Assembly: GCA_002238605.1 (NCBI GenBank)
Contig: MPMR01000001.1
Coordinates: 62,001 to 126,000 of the forward strand
DNA: 64,000 bases
Direction: 5' to 3'
Source of the DNA: BD2-11 clade cluster bacterium bin43
GTDB lineage: Bacteria; Gemmatimonadota; Gemmatimonadetes; Longimicrobiales; Gaopeijiaceae
Below, in pieces: positions 45,501 through 54,641 of the stretch; within the stretch, counting starts at the first letter, position 1, and every line of letters starts with the position of its first letter. Below the pieces are notes generated by a model. The model did not search any database and was not told the origin of the DNA. It saw only the letters and a program-made list of their open reading frames with translations. The position numbers were made by a program, and so were the translations under genes.

Positions 45501-46001
45501 GCTCAGCGCGTCCCCGTCCGGGTCATTGAAGTACGCCGATACATCCACGGAAGCTGTGTCCCCGACAAAGACGGATTGTGCCGGGACAGCATCCACCGCG
45601 ACCGGGGCCTGATTGGGCACGGTGACGGTAAACGTCAGCTGTGCCGACATGCCGCCTGAGTCTTGGGCTGTAACCGTTACGGTCGCCACGCCCCGTGCGG
45701 CCGCGGTCACTGTCACCACGCTCCCGGACACCGTGACGGACGCGGTCGCGGCATTCGAACTCGCCGCCGTGAAGGTCAACGCGTCTCCGTCCGGATCGGT
45801 GAAGTAGCTGGCCACGTTCACCATGACCGTCTGCCCTGCGGTTACCGTTTGAGGCGAGATCGAGCCGCTTGCCAAAGGTCCCCGGTTCGGAGCTGGCGCG
45901 GGAGCGGGTCCCGTCCCGGCATCGCCGCAGGCCGCCGCTGAAAGGACGATCAGTGCGATGCCGCCGAGTAGGAAACTGCGTTGCGGAAAAGATTTGCTCA
46001 C
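42504..46001 (-). CDS. Ig-repeat lipoprotein with HExxH metalloprotease domain
   Basis: About 1165 residues. The GTG at 46001 gives a compact signal peptide ending in LSAAAC (Cys25); ATGs at 46091 and 46067 would add up to 30 residues. The first part has five Ig/cadherin-like repeats (YFTDPDGDALTFTAASSN, YFNDPDGDALSYSVANSD and similar). An IPT/TIG-like unit follows (VVISGVEPGVLVEGASARITGSGF). The C-terminal half is a peptidase with zinc motif HEVTH (in YPALIAHEVTHIIQFGAIY), then ELEGGATLAEQL supplying a likely third ligand Glu. It resembles hyicolysin-like M30-type or related gluzincins. It is probably a surface protease presented on Ig stalks. Flanked by the M14 gene and by the copied M14 tail. 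Confidence 0.82.
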   Translation of the reverse strand: MSKSFPQRSFLLGGIALIVLSAAACGDAGTGPAPAPAPNRGPLASGSISPQTVTAGQTVMVNVASYFTDPDGDALTFTAASSNAATASVTVSGSVVTVTAAARGVATVTVTAQDSGGMSAQLTFTVTVPNQAPVAVDAVPAQSVFVGDTASVDVSAYFNDPDGDALSYSVANSDATAVSASVSGSVVSLTAITQGMSTVTVTARDPDGLSAEQDIAVTVPNRAPTVLDTIPFRTLLAGNTLEFDLARYFTDPDGDALTFTAASANAGVASVESVGSTLTITGRAPGSTRVTVTVTDPAGMAVQQMFAVTVPNREPIAIGSIPGQSVEPGQAGTLEVSPFFNDPDGQTLSYAAASSNSGVATAAVAGATVTLTGVAVGTASITVTATDPGGLTAQQRFSVTVRAANDAPEVVSTIPDLSLTVDEARTWRGSSHFRDPNGDALTYAAGSSNAAVVLALVSGGEFGIGAVSAGSAVVTVTASDPGGLSAQLSFRVTVQTRTQGEVVISGVEPGVLVEGASARITGSGFSATAGQNQVSVGGRGARVTAATGNSLTITVPQADCLPPRREELRVAVGGESDARTVGVTPRSKEDMALEPGWYRSTYAGNGCVYLPADVAGGEYLIGVVSTSEDAASLTPVALTGTPGDATVVGADGGRIIVAAEKGESDETSRTAMSVLAQGPFGSAAAFNRGPTFSMAAASMGSNPDEWPLADDTLRTRRARAHNEIMARSEALLRRLGRATRPALADARRDLQVGDTLTLYADHEVTCSSAGQVRALVRLVGNSSIWLDDLDNPAETFTDTELANLDAFYSTNIKGVHDDYFGGLSDVDGNGRFLVLMTKEVNRVENLGGWVWGRDLLSRQHCPTSNQAEIFYGKVPDPRGAVGDALTKQDVLESYPALIAHEVTHIIQFGAIYRGSGLTTWELEGGATLAEQLVGYRLFGHGSGQELDWSAFSPWDERRHWYGGWYVDMALFFGWDHRGDGTRRISGAPEECSWVGKPDEGNSGPCLLEGREVYGIPSIVLRYAMDRWGGDYPGGERALLQRLTQSPTRGFASLVDVSPQGSWRPELILADFYITLWLDLQGWEAFGMTTWDLHDIFTNDRENGRLQPYPSSSRTPRLTGRRVRAGSSLYFHWTPAGALSPTSIKVTSPGGGRLPDHISVWALRVR

Positions 46002-46161
46002 GGATGTGCTTCGAGCGCGAGAGAAAGTCCAGATGCCATATGGTCCGGGTCGTCCGGCAGGAGACATTTTCTTCCTGATGTTCAGGCTCATGGACTGGCG
46101 GGGACGCGCCAGCATATTCCCCTGACAACCAACATGCAATTGTCCCGTCGGCCATCGCGCC

Positions 46162-49100
46162 TCAATCACTCACCGGCGGCGGATCCTCTTCCTCCTCCTC
46201 TTCCGGCGGCCGCGGGCGATTCATGCGCAGCGTGACCCCTCCGAAGAAGGTGGAGCCCGAGCGCTCGACCTTGTGGTCGCCCTCGTACAGGTAGTCGAGG
46301 ATGGCCTGGTCCCACGAGAGCCCTGCCTTCGCGACCAGCTCCATCCATGGTCCGTAGGCGGTCTCGTCGGGAGCCTCGGTGGTGCCGCTCCAGATGGTGA
46401 CCCGCGGGTTGTAGCCGCCCCCGCCCCCTCCCGATGATCCCTTGAGGGGCATCTGGATCAGGACGCTGTCGGTCATGGGCAGGCGGAAGACGTCCGTGTC
46501 GAAGTCGGCGCCGTAGCGCTGGTAGCGGGCGTAGGTGCGCTGGTTCATCTCGAAGACATCGCGGTTCGAATTGATGCCCTGCGTGATGTAGTCGCGCAGC
46601 TGGAAGGCGGCGTCCCGGTGCCGCGGGAACTCCGGGTTGTCGATGTAGCCGAATCCCGGCATGAACCAGCCCTTGTTGAATCCCCAGTTGCGCTCGGTTA
46701 CGCGCCCGCGGCGCACGAGCCCCGTGTATTCCGAGAAGAGCTGCACCACCTGGTGCGAGGGATAGCCGTGCGGGTTCAGGAAGATGTCGGGCAGCCACGC
46801 CTCCCAGAGCCGGCCGCGCACCTTCGATTCCGGGTAGATGGGATGGTCGTCGCCCGAGCCCGAACTGACGTCGATGCCGAGCGAACCCAGGTAGCCGGCG
46901 TGCAGGATGTAGTCGGGGGTGGAGCGGTACAGGTCGTACGCCAACTGCGCGCCATCGGGGTTGGTGAAGGGGTGGATGATGACGTTCACGCGGTCCAGCT
47001 TCGGGCGCTGCTCCGGGTCGGTGAGGAGCAGCTCGGCGTGGCGCAGCACGTGGCTGGTGGAGGACACCTCGTTGGCGTGCTGGCGCGCGGAATAGATGAC
47101 GGTCGGCTTGTACGTGGTGGCCTTGGCGCGCGACCAGTGTGAGGCGGTGATCGCCGGCATCAGGTCCATCGCCCAAGTGGTCTTGCTCAGGTAGGACTCA
47201 CCGACCTGGTAGACGTGCGCCTCCTCGAAGGTCGCCCCCATCTGCGCCAGGATGCGATGGCCCTCCGGCGGCGGCATGGGCGTATCCCACTGGACGAGGC
47301 GCTCGCCCGAGTAGCTCCAGCCCTCGGGGAGGAGCGCGCGCCAGTCCGGTAGCGGGGCGGGCGTGCCATTGGCCGCAAGATGGATGGTGCGGCGGGACTC
47401 GGGGTCCTCTTCATGCGTCCATTCGGCGTGCACCTCCAGCGATCCCAGACCCGGGAACGCCAGCGCCGATCCGTACATGCCGCGGTCGCGCATGGCCTCG
47501 ATGTGCCCGAGGGTCGCCTCGACCTGCTCGGCCGAGAGCATGCGCTCGTCGACCTGCAGGGGCTGGGCGTAGGCGAGCAGACTGTCGCGCATGTCGGCTT
47601 CGGTGTCGACGCGCACGCGCAAGGCGAGGTGCGAGAGGCCGGGCGTGCCCTCGCGCACGTGTGCTTCGCGCGCGGAGGGGCGCTCCATGGTGATGCGCGG
47701 GATGTCCAGGCGCACCTCGCCGGTCTCGCCGGAGCGGTCGCGATATCGGACGACCACCGCAGGCCGCGAGGTGGCGAACCCCGAGAGGGAGATGTTGGCG
47801 GTTCCCGCCGTACCGTCCGATTTGGCCGTCATCAAGGGGATGACGCGGCCGGGGAAGGTGAGCCCCTGCCCTCGCGAGTTGCGGCCGATCAGGTCGAAGA
47901 ACTCGATGGTGCCGAAATACACCTCCTCGTGGAGGGCATCCATGGTGGAGTGGATCTCGTTGTCGATCTCCAGGCGGTAGTCGGGCTCGCTCAGCTGGAC
48001 CTCGGCCACCAGCTCACCGAAGAACGGGGCATCCGCGTTTCCGCCCCGCGGGATGCCCTCGTGGCGCTCCATGACGTAGTCGTAGACGGCCGGCAGGATG
48101 GTCTCCTGGTAGTAGTCCCAGAACGCCTCCGGGTCGGTGACGATGCGTTCGTCCGCCAGGACGCGGTCCGCGGTGCGCGCCTCGATCCAGCCGGTGGTGA
48201 CGCGCACGTGCTCGTAGTCGCGGAAGCGGTCGACGTACGGGCGCATCACCCACTTGGGGTCGAAGGTCTCGGTGAGGAATACATCGCCGGACGGATCGGT
48301 CACTTCGACTTCGTAGGTCGGGCCCTCCAGCACCTCCTCGAAGCGGATCCGTTCCAGGTCGATGCCCAGGTCGCGCGCCAGCACTTCGTCGATGGGGAAG
48401 ATCTCGTGCAGCCAGCGCACCGGCGTGTGGATGGCCTGCTGGGGCCACTCCTCGGGCGGGTCGTTGCGCCGGAAACGGATGAGGATTTCGCCGATTTCGG
48501 CGCCCTCCAGTTGCGGGCGCACGCCCTCGTACAGCCAGTAGTAGCCCTGTTTGAAGGCCGAGCGTACTTCGACGACGGTCGCTTCCGGGTCGGCGCCGCG
48601 CTCGAGGAGGGCGCTCCGCACCTCTTCCTCCAGCCGGCGGCGCGCCTCCGGCGGCTCGCTCAGGCGGGCGTGGACGGTGACCGGCTCCCCGGATGCGACG
48701 GCCGGGAGCACGTCTTCGTCGACGATGGCGCGGAAGCGCTCCACCTCGGAGGGCAGCGTGATGGACTCGGAGAAGATGGAGGCTGCGTTCTGCACGTCGC
48801 GGTCGTCGACCGTCACGTTAATCTCGCCGGCGCCCAGCGCGGCCGCGCGCTCGCGGACGAGGTCGGCGAGGCCGGGATCGGGCTTCTCCACGGAGATCAG
48901 CACTTCGGCGGCGGCCAGGTCGCGGCCGGCGAGATCTGCCAGGATGCGGTCGAGCTTGTAGAGGCCGATGGCCGCCTGACCCGCGGGGGAGCGGCCGGAG
49001 AGCGCACTCCAGAGTGCCTGCTCCACATCGTCGAGGGTGGGGCGGTCGTCGCCCCGGGCATCCAGGTGGGGGAGGGTGAGGGCGAGGTGGTCGAGGGCGC

Positions 49101-50508
49101 GGCGCGCTCCCGCAGGGTCCCCACCGGTCACCACCAGCGAAGGCTTGCTGCCGAAGGCGTCGGGCACGAGCTGGATGAGTCCCTCCCCGGGCTGGAGGGC
49201 GGCAAGGTCGACCCTGCCGCTGTCGGCGAGCTGCTCCGTGAGCGGGTTGTCGGTGCCGGCCAGCACCAGGGTGGGACGGGAGGCGGGGCGGTCCAGGCCG
49301 GCGGCGGGCTCCACCAGCGGCACCACCAGCCCGGTCGCCTCCAGCCCGAGGCGGGCGGCAAGGTCGGGCAGCGCCTCCACCGCGGCCGCGCCCGGGGCGA
49401 GCAGGGCGTCGATCCGGTCGGGGATCTCGTTGTTGTCGGAGTCGCCCAGCAGGCCGTCGGGGGTGTACAGGTTGGACAGGTCGAGCGACCCCTTCGCCCC
49501 GCTGCCCGGTCGACCCGCGACCGGTCCGGGCGCGTCCGGGGCGGCCCGGCCCGGGATACGCACCACCGGACCGGAGGCAAGGCGCACCTCCACCGAGCCC
49601 AGGCCGGGATAGGCGAACGGGTCGTCCGACTGTTCCGGTGCATCGGCCGCCTGCGGGTCGTCCTGCCCGGCGGGGTCCGCCCCGGGGTCAGCCGCGGCCG
49701 GCGTGTCCTGCCCGGCGGCGGCGTCCTGCCCGGTCGTGGTCGGGACGTCCTCTCCGGCGGCGAGCGCGCGCAGCACCCCGGCCGCCTCCCCGACATCGGC
49801 CACCGCTACCCGCACGTTCGCGATCAGGCGGTTCACCCCGTCCGATCCGGCGCGCGCACGGGCCTGCCAGAGCCGGACCTCCTCCACCTCCACCCCCGAC
49901 CCTTCCAGCGCCGCGCGCAGATCGTCGCCCGCATTCGTGAGCGGCGGCGCCGACAGGGTGCGCGTGTGCGGCAGCGCGCCCGCGAACATGCGGGCCGCCG
50001 CCACCAGCCCCTCGTCATCCCCACCCACCACCACCACCCAGCGCCGGCCGTCCGCCTCGCGCACCACCACCGCCCCCTCATCCGCATCGAGCGAGGCCGG
50101 ATCGACCCCCGGCGAATCCAGCCCCGACGCGGCCAGGCCACCCCGGCCCACCACGACCAGCACCCCTTCCGCCTCCGTGCCGCGAGCCAGCGGCAGGTCC
50201 AGCGCCATGGTCTCGAAGCCCAGGCGGGCCGCAATCTCGGCGGCTGCGCGCGTCTCGCCCGGCGTCGGCGCCTCTCCCGTCACCAGCGAGGCGTTGACAA
50301 AGTCCGGCACCTCGTCGCCGTTGGTATCCAGGACCAGGCCGCCGATCTCGAAGAGCGTGCCGAGGTCACCAGGAGTGGAGACGGCCGGCGCTGCCTGGGA
50401 GGCCCCGGGCGCGGGCACCAGCGCCCACAACGCCAACGCGGCCATGGCCGACAGCCACGCCGCCAATGCCGGACGTCGCAAGAAACCCGCGATGCGTCCT
50501 GCGTCCAC
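46162..50508 (-). CDS. giant exported M14-family zinc carboxypeptidase
   Basis: About 1448 residues from the GTG at 50508, chosen because a signal-like segment follows at once (FLRRPALAAWLSAMAALALWALVPAPGASQA). The N-terminal third repeats a motif with calcium-loop-like sequences (LDTNGDEVPDF; GDSDNNEIPDR). The middle is beta-rich. The C-terminal M14 domain has zinc motif HxxE in ARQHANEVSSTSH and a third ligand His in LNPHGYPSH, with TNPDGAQLAY nearby, as in carboxypeptidases. The tail is acidic (PPEEEEEED). Family members trim peptides or cell-wall material. An upstream extension in the same frame runs through cstA on the same strand and is not real. It follows cstA on the same strand. Confidence 0.82.
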   Translation of the reverse strand: MDAGRIAGFLRRPALAAWLSAMAALALWALVPAPGASQAAPAVSTPGDLGTLFEIGGLVLDTNGDEVPDFVNASLVTGEAPTPGETRAAAEIAARLGFETMALDLPLARGTEAEGVLVVVGRGGLAASGLDSPGVDPASLDADEGAVVVREADGRRWVVVVGGDDEGLVAAARMFAGALPHTRTLSAPPLTNAGDDLRAALEGSGVEVEEVRLWQARARAGSDGVNRLIANVRVAVADVGEAAGVLRALAAGEDVPTTTGQDAAAGQDTPAAADPGADPAGQDDPQAADAPEQSDDPFAYPGLGSVEVRLASGPVVRIPGRAAPDAPGPVAGRPGSGAKGSLDLSNLYTPDGLLGDSDNNEIPDRIDALLAPGAAAVEALPDLAARLGLEATGLVVPLVEPAAGLDRPASRPTLVLAGTDNPLTEQLADSGRVDLAALQPGEGLIQLVPDAFGSKPSLVVTGGDPAGARRALDHLALTLPHLDARGDDRPTLDDVEQALWSALSGRSPAGQAAIGLYKLDRILADLAGRDLAAAEVLISVEKPDPGLADLVRERAAALGAGEINVTVDDRDVQNAASIFSESITLPSEVERFRAIVDEDVLPAVASGEPVTVHARLSEPPEARRRLEEEVRSALLERGADPEATVVEVRSAFKQGYYWLYEGVRPQLEGAEIGEILIRFRRNDPPEEWPQQAIHTPVRWLHEIFPIDEVLARDLGIDLERIRFEEVLEGPTYEVEVTDPSGDVFLTETFDPKWVMRPYVDRFRDYEHVRVTTGWIEARTADRVLADERIVTDPEAFWDYYQETILPAVYDYVMERHEGIPRGGNADAPFFGELVAEVQLSEPDYRLEIDNEIHSTMDALHEEVYFGTIEFFDLIGRNSRGQGLTFPGRVIPLMTAKSDGTAGTANISLSGFATSRPAVVVRYRDRSGETGEVRLDIPRITMERPSAREAHVREGTPGLSHLALRVRVDTEADMRDSLLAYAQPLQVDERMLSAEQVEATLGHIEAMRDRGMYGSALAFPGLGSLEVHAEWTHEEDPESRRTIHLAANGTPAPLPDWRALLPEGWSYSGERLVQWDTPMPPPEGHRILAQMGATFEEAHVYQVGESYLSKTTWAMDLMPAITASHWSRAKATTYKPTVIYSARQHANEVSSTSHVLRHAELLLTDPEQRPKLDRVNVIIHPFTNPDGAQLAYDLYRSTPDYILHAGYLGSLGIDVSSGSGDDHPIYPESKVRGRLWEAWLPDIFLNPHGYPSHQVVQLFSEYTGLVRRGRVTERNWGFNKGWFMPGFGYIDNPEFPRHRDAAFQLRDYITQGINSNRDVFEMNQRTYARYQRYGADFDTDVFRLPMTDSVLIQMPLKGSSGGGGGGYNPRVTIWSGTTEAPDETAYGPWMELVAKAGLSWDQAILDYLYEGDHKVERSGSTFFGGVTLRMNRPRPPEEEEEEDPPPVSD

Positions 50509-50693
50509 ACCTGAACGTCTACGGCCGGCCGCTCGTGGGCCGTGGGTCGCCAGCCCTCCAGCGTCGGGCGCGTCACGTCCCTCGTCGCCCGCCGCTGAAC
50601 CGCGGTACGCCGGCCCCACAACCTCCGTCGCAACCTTCAGCCTGCTCCGGCCCGCCCCGAACCGCGCGCGGAGCGCCTCCGGCCGGAGCGCGC

Positions 50694-52463
50694 TCACGAA
50701 CCGTGACGCGCCGGAGCCCCCGGTCCGCCCGCGGCAATCGCCATCCGGATCGCCGCCAGCGCCTCGAACACGAGCCACAGCACCAGCACGAAGATCAGGC
50801 CCCCGACCCCGAACAGGAGCCAGGTCTCGCTGGTCCAGTAGCCGATCATGTTGATGACCATGGCCCAGGTCGTCATCACGAGCAGGAAGCTCAGCGGCAC
50901 GACCGTCACCCAGATCCTCCGCTTCAGGCTGAAGAGGAAGAGGCTGATGACAAGAAGGCTCATTGCCCCAGTGAGCTGGTTGGTGGTGCCGAAGAGCGGC
51001 CAGAGGCGCATGCCCCCGGCGCCGCGGTCCACCCCAAGCGCCAGCAGGGCGCAGCTGGAGACGGCGAGCGTCGTCGCAATCCATCGATTCTGCGCGAACT
51101 TGATCTTGTACTCGGCTCCCAGCTCGGAGATGATGTAGCGCTGCAGCCGAACCCCCGTGTCCATGGTGGTCGCCGCGAAGCTGATGACCACCACGGCCGC
51201 GAAGGTGACCGCGAGCCCCTGTGGAATGCCGATCCCCTGCGCCAGGAATCCCACGCCCTGGACGAACGCCTGGGTCGCACCCGCCGAAGCCGATGCGAAC
51301 GACCCGTAGTGATCGTGCCAGCCGTCCACCCCCACCACCACCGCGAACCCCGCCGTGGTTGCCAGAATCGCGGTGAGCGCCAGCGATCCCTCGCCGATCG
51401 CGCCCCCGTATCCCACGTAGCGCGCGTCCGTTTCCTTGTCGAGCTGCTTGGACGACGTCCCCGAGGACACCAGCCCGTGGAAGCCGCTGATGGCCCCACA
51501 GGCGATGGTCACGAAGAGGAGCGGGAACCAGTTGGGAGTGTCGGGCGGCAGATTCGTGTTGATCGCGGGCGCCACCACCGGGGCGTTGGTAAAGATGATG
51601 CCGAGCCCGATGATGCCGAGCGCCACGAACAGCTGGTGGCTGTTGACGTAGTCGCGGGGCTGGAGCAGCAGCCAGACCGGCAGCACGCTGGCGAAGAAGG
51701 CGTAGACGAAGAGGATGATGACCCAGCCCGCGCGCACGCCGTCGGTGGTCGCCGCCGCAGCGGCGGCCGCCTGATCGCCCCCGCTGGCCGCTATCTGGGC
51801 AGCCGTGGGCGCGAAGCCGAAGAAGTCGGGCAGCTGGAGCGGGACCGACTGGCCCACCCAGATGAGGAAATAGAGCACCGCCAGCGCTCCGAGCGACGGC
51901 AGCAGCAGCCCGGCGCCCGACCGGTAGATGAGGAAGCCCACCGTGATCGCGACCACAAGGCTGCCCCAGACGGGAAGCACCGCCCCCGGGTTGCCGATGA
52001 ACAGGTTGGAGATGACGACGGCGAATACCGCGTTCACCAGCAGCAGCAGGAAGAAGATCACCAGCATGAAGAGCACCCGGCCCCGGTCCCCCACGATCTT
52101 GCCTGCCAGCGTCCCGATGGAGTTCGCCTTGTGCCGGGTCGAGATCCACAGCGTGCCGAAGTCATGCACCGCGCCCGCGAAGATGGTGCCCAGCACCACC
52201 CACAGGAACGCGGGCAGCCACCCCCAGATGACCGCGATCGCCGGACCCACGATGGGTGCCGCTCCCGCCACCGACGTGAAGTGGTGGCCGAACAGCACGT
52301 TGCGGTTGGTGGGCAGGAAGTCCACCCCGTCCTCGAACTCGTGCGCCGGCGTGCGGAAGTCGGGGTCGAGCCGGTAGATCTTCTGGGCGACGTACCGGGA
52401 ATAGACCCGGTATCCGGTGGCGAACGCGGCCAAACCGATCAGTAGGAGTACGATTGAGCTCAC
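50694..52463 (-). CDS. cstA: carbon starvation protein CstA, peptide or pyruvate transporter family
   Basis: 589 residues and more than a dozen hydrophobic segments. The N-terminus (GYRVYSRYVAQKIYRLDPDFRTPA, then NRNVLFGHHFTSVAGAAPIVGPAIAVIWGW) and FGTLWISTRHKANSIG match CstA closely, as do DYVNSHQLF, GAISGFHGLVSSGTSSKQL and TTMDTGVRLQRYI. CstA-type carriers take up peptides or pyruvate when carbon is scarce. The GTG at 52463 has an AAAGGA ribosome site; a possible longer frame upstream lacks membrane-protein character. Its place next to exported peptidases fits a peptide-scavenging role. Confidence 0.93.
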   Translation of the reverse strand: MSSIVLLLIGLAAFATGYRVYSRYVAQKIYRLDPDFRTPAHEFEDGVDFLPTNRNVLFGHHFTSVAGAAPIVGPAIAVIWGWLPAFLWVVLGTIFAGAVHDFGTLWISTRHKANSIGTLAGKIVGDRGRVLFMLVIFFLLLLVNAVFAVVISNLFIGNPGAVLPVWGSLVVAITVGFLIYRSGAGLLLPSLGALAVLYFLIWVGQSVPLQLPDFFGFAPTAAQIAASGGDQAAAAAAATTDGVRAGWVIILFVYAFFASVLPVWLLLQPRDYVNSHQLFVALGIIGLGIIFTNAPVVAPAINTNLPPDTPNWFPLLFVTIACGAISGFHGLVSSGTSSKQLDKETDARYVGYGGAIGEGSLALTAILATTAGFAVVVGVDGWHDHYGSFASASAGATQAFVQGVGFLAQGIGIPQGLAVTFAAVVVISFAATTMDTGVRLQRYIISELGAEYKIKFAQNRWIATTLAVSSCALLALGVDRGAGGMRLWPLFGTTNQLTGAMSLLVISLFLFSLKRRIWVTVVPLSFLLVMTTWAMVINMIGYWTSETWLLFGVGGLIFVLVLWLVFEALAAIRMAIAAGGPGAPARHGS

Positions 52464-52643
52464 GGAAGCCGTCCTTTGTTGAGGTAACGGGGGCGCGTCC
52501 CGGGGAAACGGAACACGCCCGCCAACCTGCCGGGGCGCAAACCAAGGCCATGTTACGTTGCCGCCTCCGCGACGGGCAACCGGGGGAGCGCTGGGCGACT
52601 GGGCCGGGACGCGGTCACATGCCAAGTGCGCCCCGGTGCTCGG

Positions 52644-54641
52644 CTACGCGGGCTTAACGTCCTCCGCGTCCCTCATGAAGAGGGGCTTGACGTCGCAGCC
52701 ATCGAAGAGGCGGCGGATCTCGTCGCAATGTTCGATGAACGTCTCCGCGGAAACCCAAGTGTAGGACCAGCAGCTAAACGCAACGAGAGGGAGTTGCAGG
52801 AGGTGTTGGGCTTCTCTCTCGGCTTCGCTCAGGTGCCTGCGCGCGTGATCGGATCGTCCTCCAAGCCATTCGACCAACGACATCGCCTGCCAATTGCCGA
52901 TGCAACCAAGTATGTCGCGCTCCGGTTCACCACTGGGGCCTTCCTGCCACCCTTCCAAGTCCGCCTTACGATAGGCTTTCAGCACGGGCAGGAAGTCATC
53001 AGGGCTTGCCGCTCCGGTGTCGCCCCACCTCGCCATGCCAAGGCAGAAGGGCGCCGCATCTGGGAGAAAGGAAGGTGGGTCCTCCGTCGAGATGGATCGG
53101 TAGTAGTCCGCGGCTTCCCCGAAATCCCCCACCGCGATTCGCGCGAAGGCCAGCTTCCGTTCCCAATCACTCCTTTCGTACTCGGAGCCTTCGGTGCCTC
53201 GAAGCGCGTTCGCCAGAAGTTCGACCGCGGTTTCTCGTTCGCCCCGGGACAGCTTCAAGTGGCTCGCCACCGTCGCTTGTTGAGACGCAGAGAGCTGCGA
53301 CACGATCGGGCTGCCGCCAACGAACCCGGAACGATCCTTGTCCAACTTCTCCAGGAGGAGAACACCGGAGAACACCAGCTGGAACGTGTCATCGCCGGGG
53401 ACGACTTCGTGTTTTTCTCGAAAGAACAGCTCAATGGCCCGCACCGCTCCATCATACGTGTGCGGACCCAACACCCTTGCCAGCTCAATCAGGTGCTCGG
53501 GCGATAGCGCCGCGGCGGTAGAGCGTCGATCCAGTAGCCTCGTGACATGGCCTGTCTGGCGCGCCTTGCCGTAGGTGCAAGCCATTGCAAAGAGCACCTC
53601 TGAGTCCTCGGGATACCGCTCCTCGATTATAGCGAGCCGGTCACGAATTTCCGCATGAGAATCAAACGGGTCGGCCTCAAAATAGCATCCGGCAACTGCG
53701 TCGGAGCCGAACATGATCCGGGTTGCCTCCATTTTCCGGTATATGCGCCGCATACACTCAAGGACTCCCTCGCGATCATCAACGTTCTCGGATCGAATGC
53801 GTTTGGTCAGCCCTTGGTATGACCTCGCCAACTTGGTTCGCGGCCGCTTGTCGGTGTAGATCGGCTGCCGGAGAAGGTCCATGCTCTGGTAGTTTCTGAT
53901 TTCGAGCAACTCGCCGGATGGGACCTTCAATCGTTGCTGAAATCTATCTTGAAGATCTTCCAGAATCCCATCCTCGTCGTCGGCATCGGGAATTGCCGCC
54001 ATCACGAAGTGAAGTCGAACAGGGTTACGCCCCGGAGCGGGACGCTCGTTCCGAATTGCGTCGACGATGCCTGCAGTTCCATCGAGGCTCTGGTCATCGG
54101 GACGGAACATCATCACGACCGCATCGGGAAGATGGCGCGTGCAGATGCCACCCACGTCGGTGACGCCGGTTCGCGAGTCCAGGAGCACATAATCGTACCC
54201 AAGCATCCGCCATTGTTCGCGGAGATCCTCGAACATGACGTACCCGTCGTACTTCAGGTACAACTCATTCCAGTCGATCGCGCCAAGTCGCCTTCCGTAA
54301 TCGTCATTCAACGCACCCGACGGCATCAGCGCGATTTTGCCTGGACAGTCCGTCGGGGTCGCGTTGACGATGTGGTCCTCGGCTCGCGGAGCGCGCATCG
54401 TTTCCATGAAGCACCCGACGTATTCGACGATACCCGGGTGCATGGAGCGAGCTTGACCCTCCTCGTGCGGCGGGGCTTCCCTGAACGTGCCCCAAGTGCC
54501 GGCGTGAATGGCCGGTGCTTCGAGGTCGAAGTCAACCACCAACACCTTCTGGCCGGATGCCGCAAGTTCGTAGGCCACGTTGACCAGGGCGAGCGTCCGA
54601 CCCACGCCCCCCTTGTAGGAATAAAAGGTCGTGACGTACAT
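52644..54641 (-). CDS. KGGVGR-variant P-loop ATPase with helical C-terminus
   Basis: 665 residues. The N-terminus MYVTTFYSYKGGVGRT (deviant Walker A, K10-T16) followed by LVNVAYELAASGQKVLVVDFDLEAP matches the ParA/MinD-like SIMIBI group, in the KGGVGR variant where the final Lys of KGGVGKT is Arg while the leading signature Lys is kept. DYVLLDSRTGVTDVGG supplies Walker B and a switch. The C-terminal half (from about residue 280) is helical and TPR-like. Such proteins often occur in variable or defence loci. Its ATG overlaps the stop of the MqsA-like gene, making it the third gene of the operon. Confidence 0.8.
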   Translation of the reverse strand: MYVTTFYSYKGGVGRTLALVNVAYELAASGQKVLVVDFDLEAPAIHAGTWGTFREAPPHEEGQARSMHPGIVEYVGCFMETMRAPRAEDHIVNATPTDCPGKIALMPSGALNDDYGRRLGAIDWNELYLKYDGYVMFEDLREQWRMLGYDYVLLDSRTGVTDVGGICTRHLPDAVVMMFRPDDQSLDGTAGIVDAIRNERPAPGRNPVRLHFVMAAIPDADDEDGILEDLQDRFQQRLKVPSGELLEIRNYQSMDLLRQPIYTDKRPRTKLARSYQGLTKRIRSENVDDREGVLECMRRIYRKMEATRIMFGSDAVAGCYFEADPFDSHAEIRDRLAIIEERYPEDSEVLFAMACTYGKARQTGHVTRLLDRRSTAAALSPEHLIELARVLGPHTYDGAVRAIELFFREKHEVVPGDDTFQLVFSGVLLLEKLDKDRSGFVGGSPIVSQLSASQQATVASHLKLSRGERETAVELLANALRGTEGSEYERSDWERKLAFARIAVGDFGEAADYYRSISTEDPPSFLPDAAPFCLGMARWGDTGAASPDDFLPVLKAYRKADLEGWQEGPSGEPERDILGCIGNWQAMSLVEWLGGRSDHARRHLSEAEREAQHLLQLPLVAFSCWSYTWVSAETFIEHCDEIRRLFDGCDVKPLFMRDAEDVKPA

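Noticed and set aside
47380-50514. Very long open frame (over 1000 codons) antisense to the M14 peptidase gene
   Set aside because: Composition is low-complexity Arg/Gly/His/Val typical of antisense reading in GC-rich DNA; the minus-strand frame has clear signal peptide, zinc motif and family features.
50509-52149. Upstream extension of the M14 frame through the cstA region
   Set aside because: It overlaps cstA in another frame and has no domain; the signal peptide begins just after 50508.
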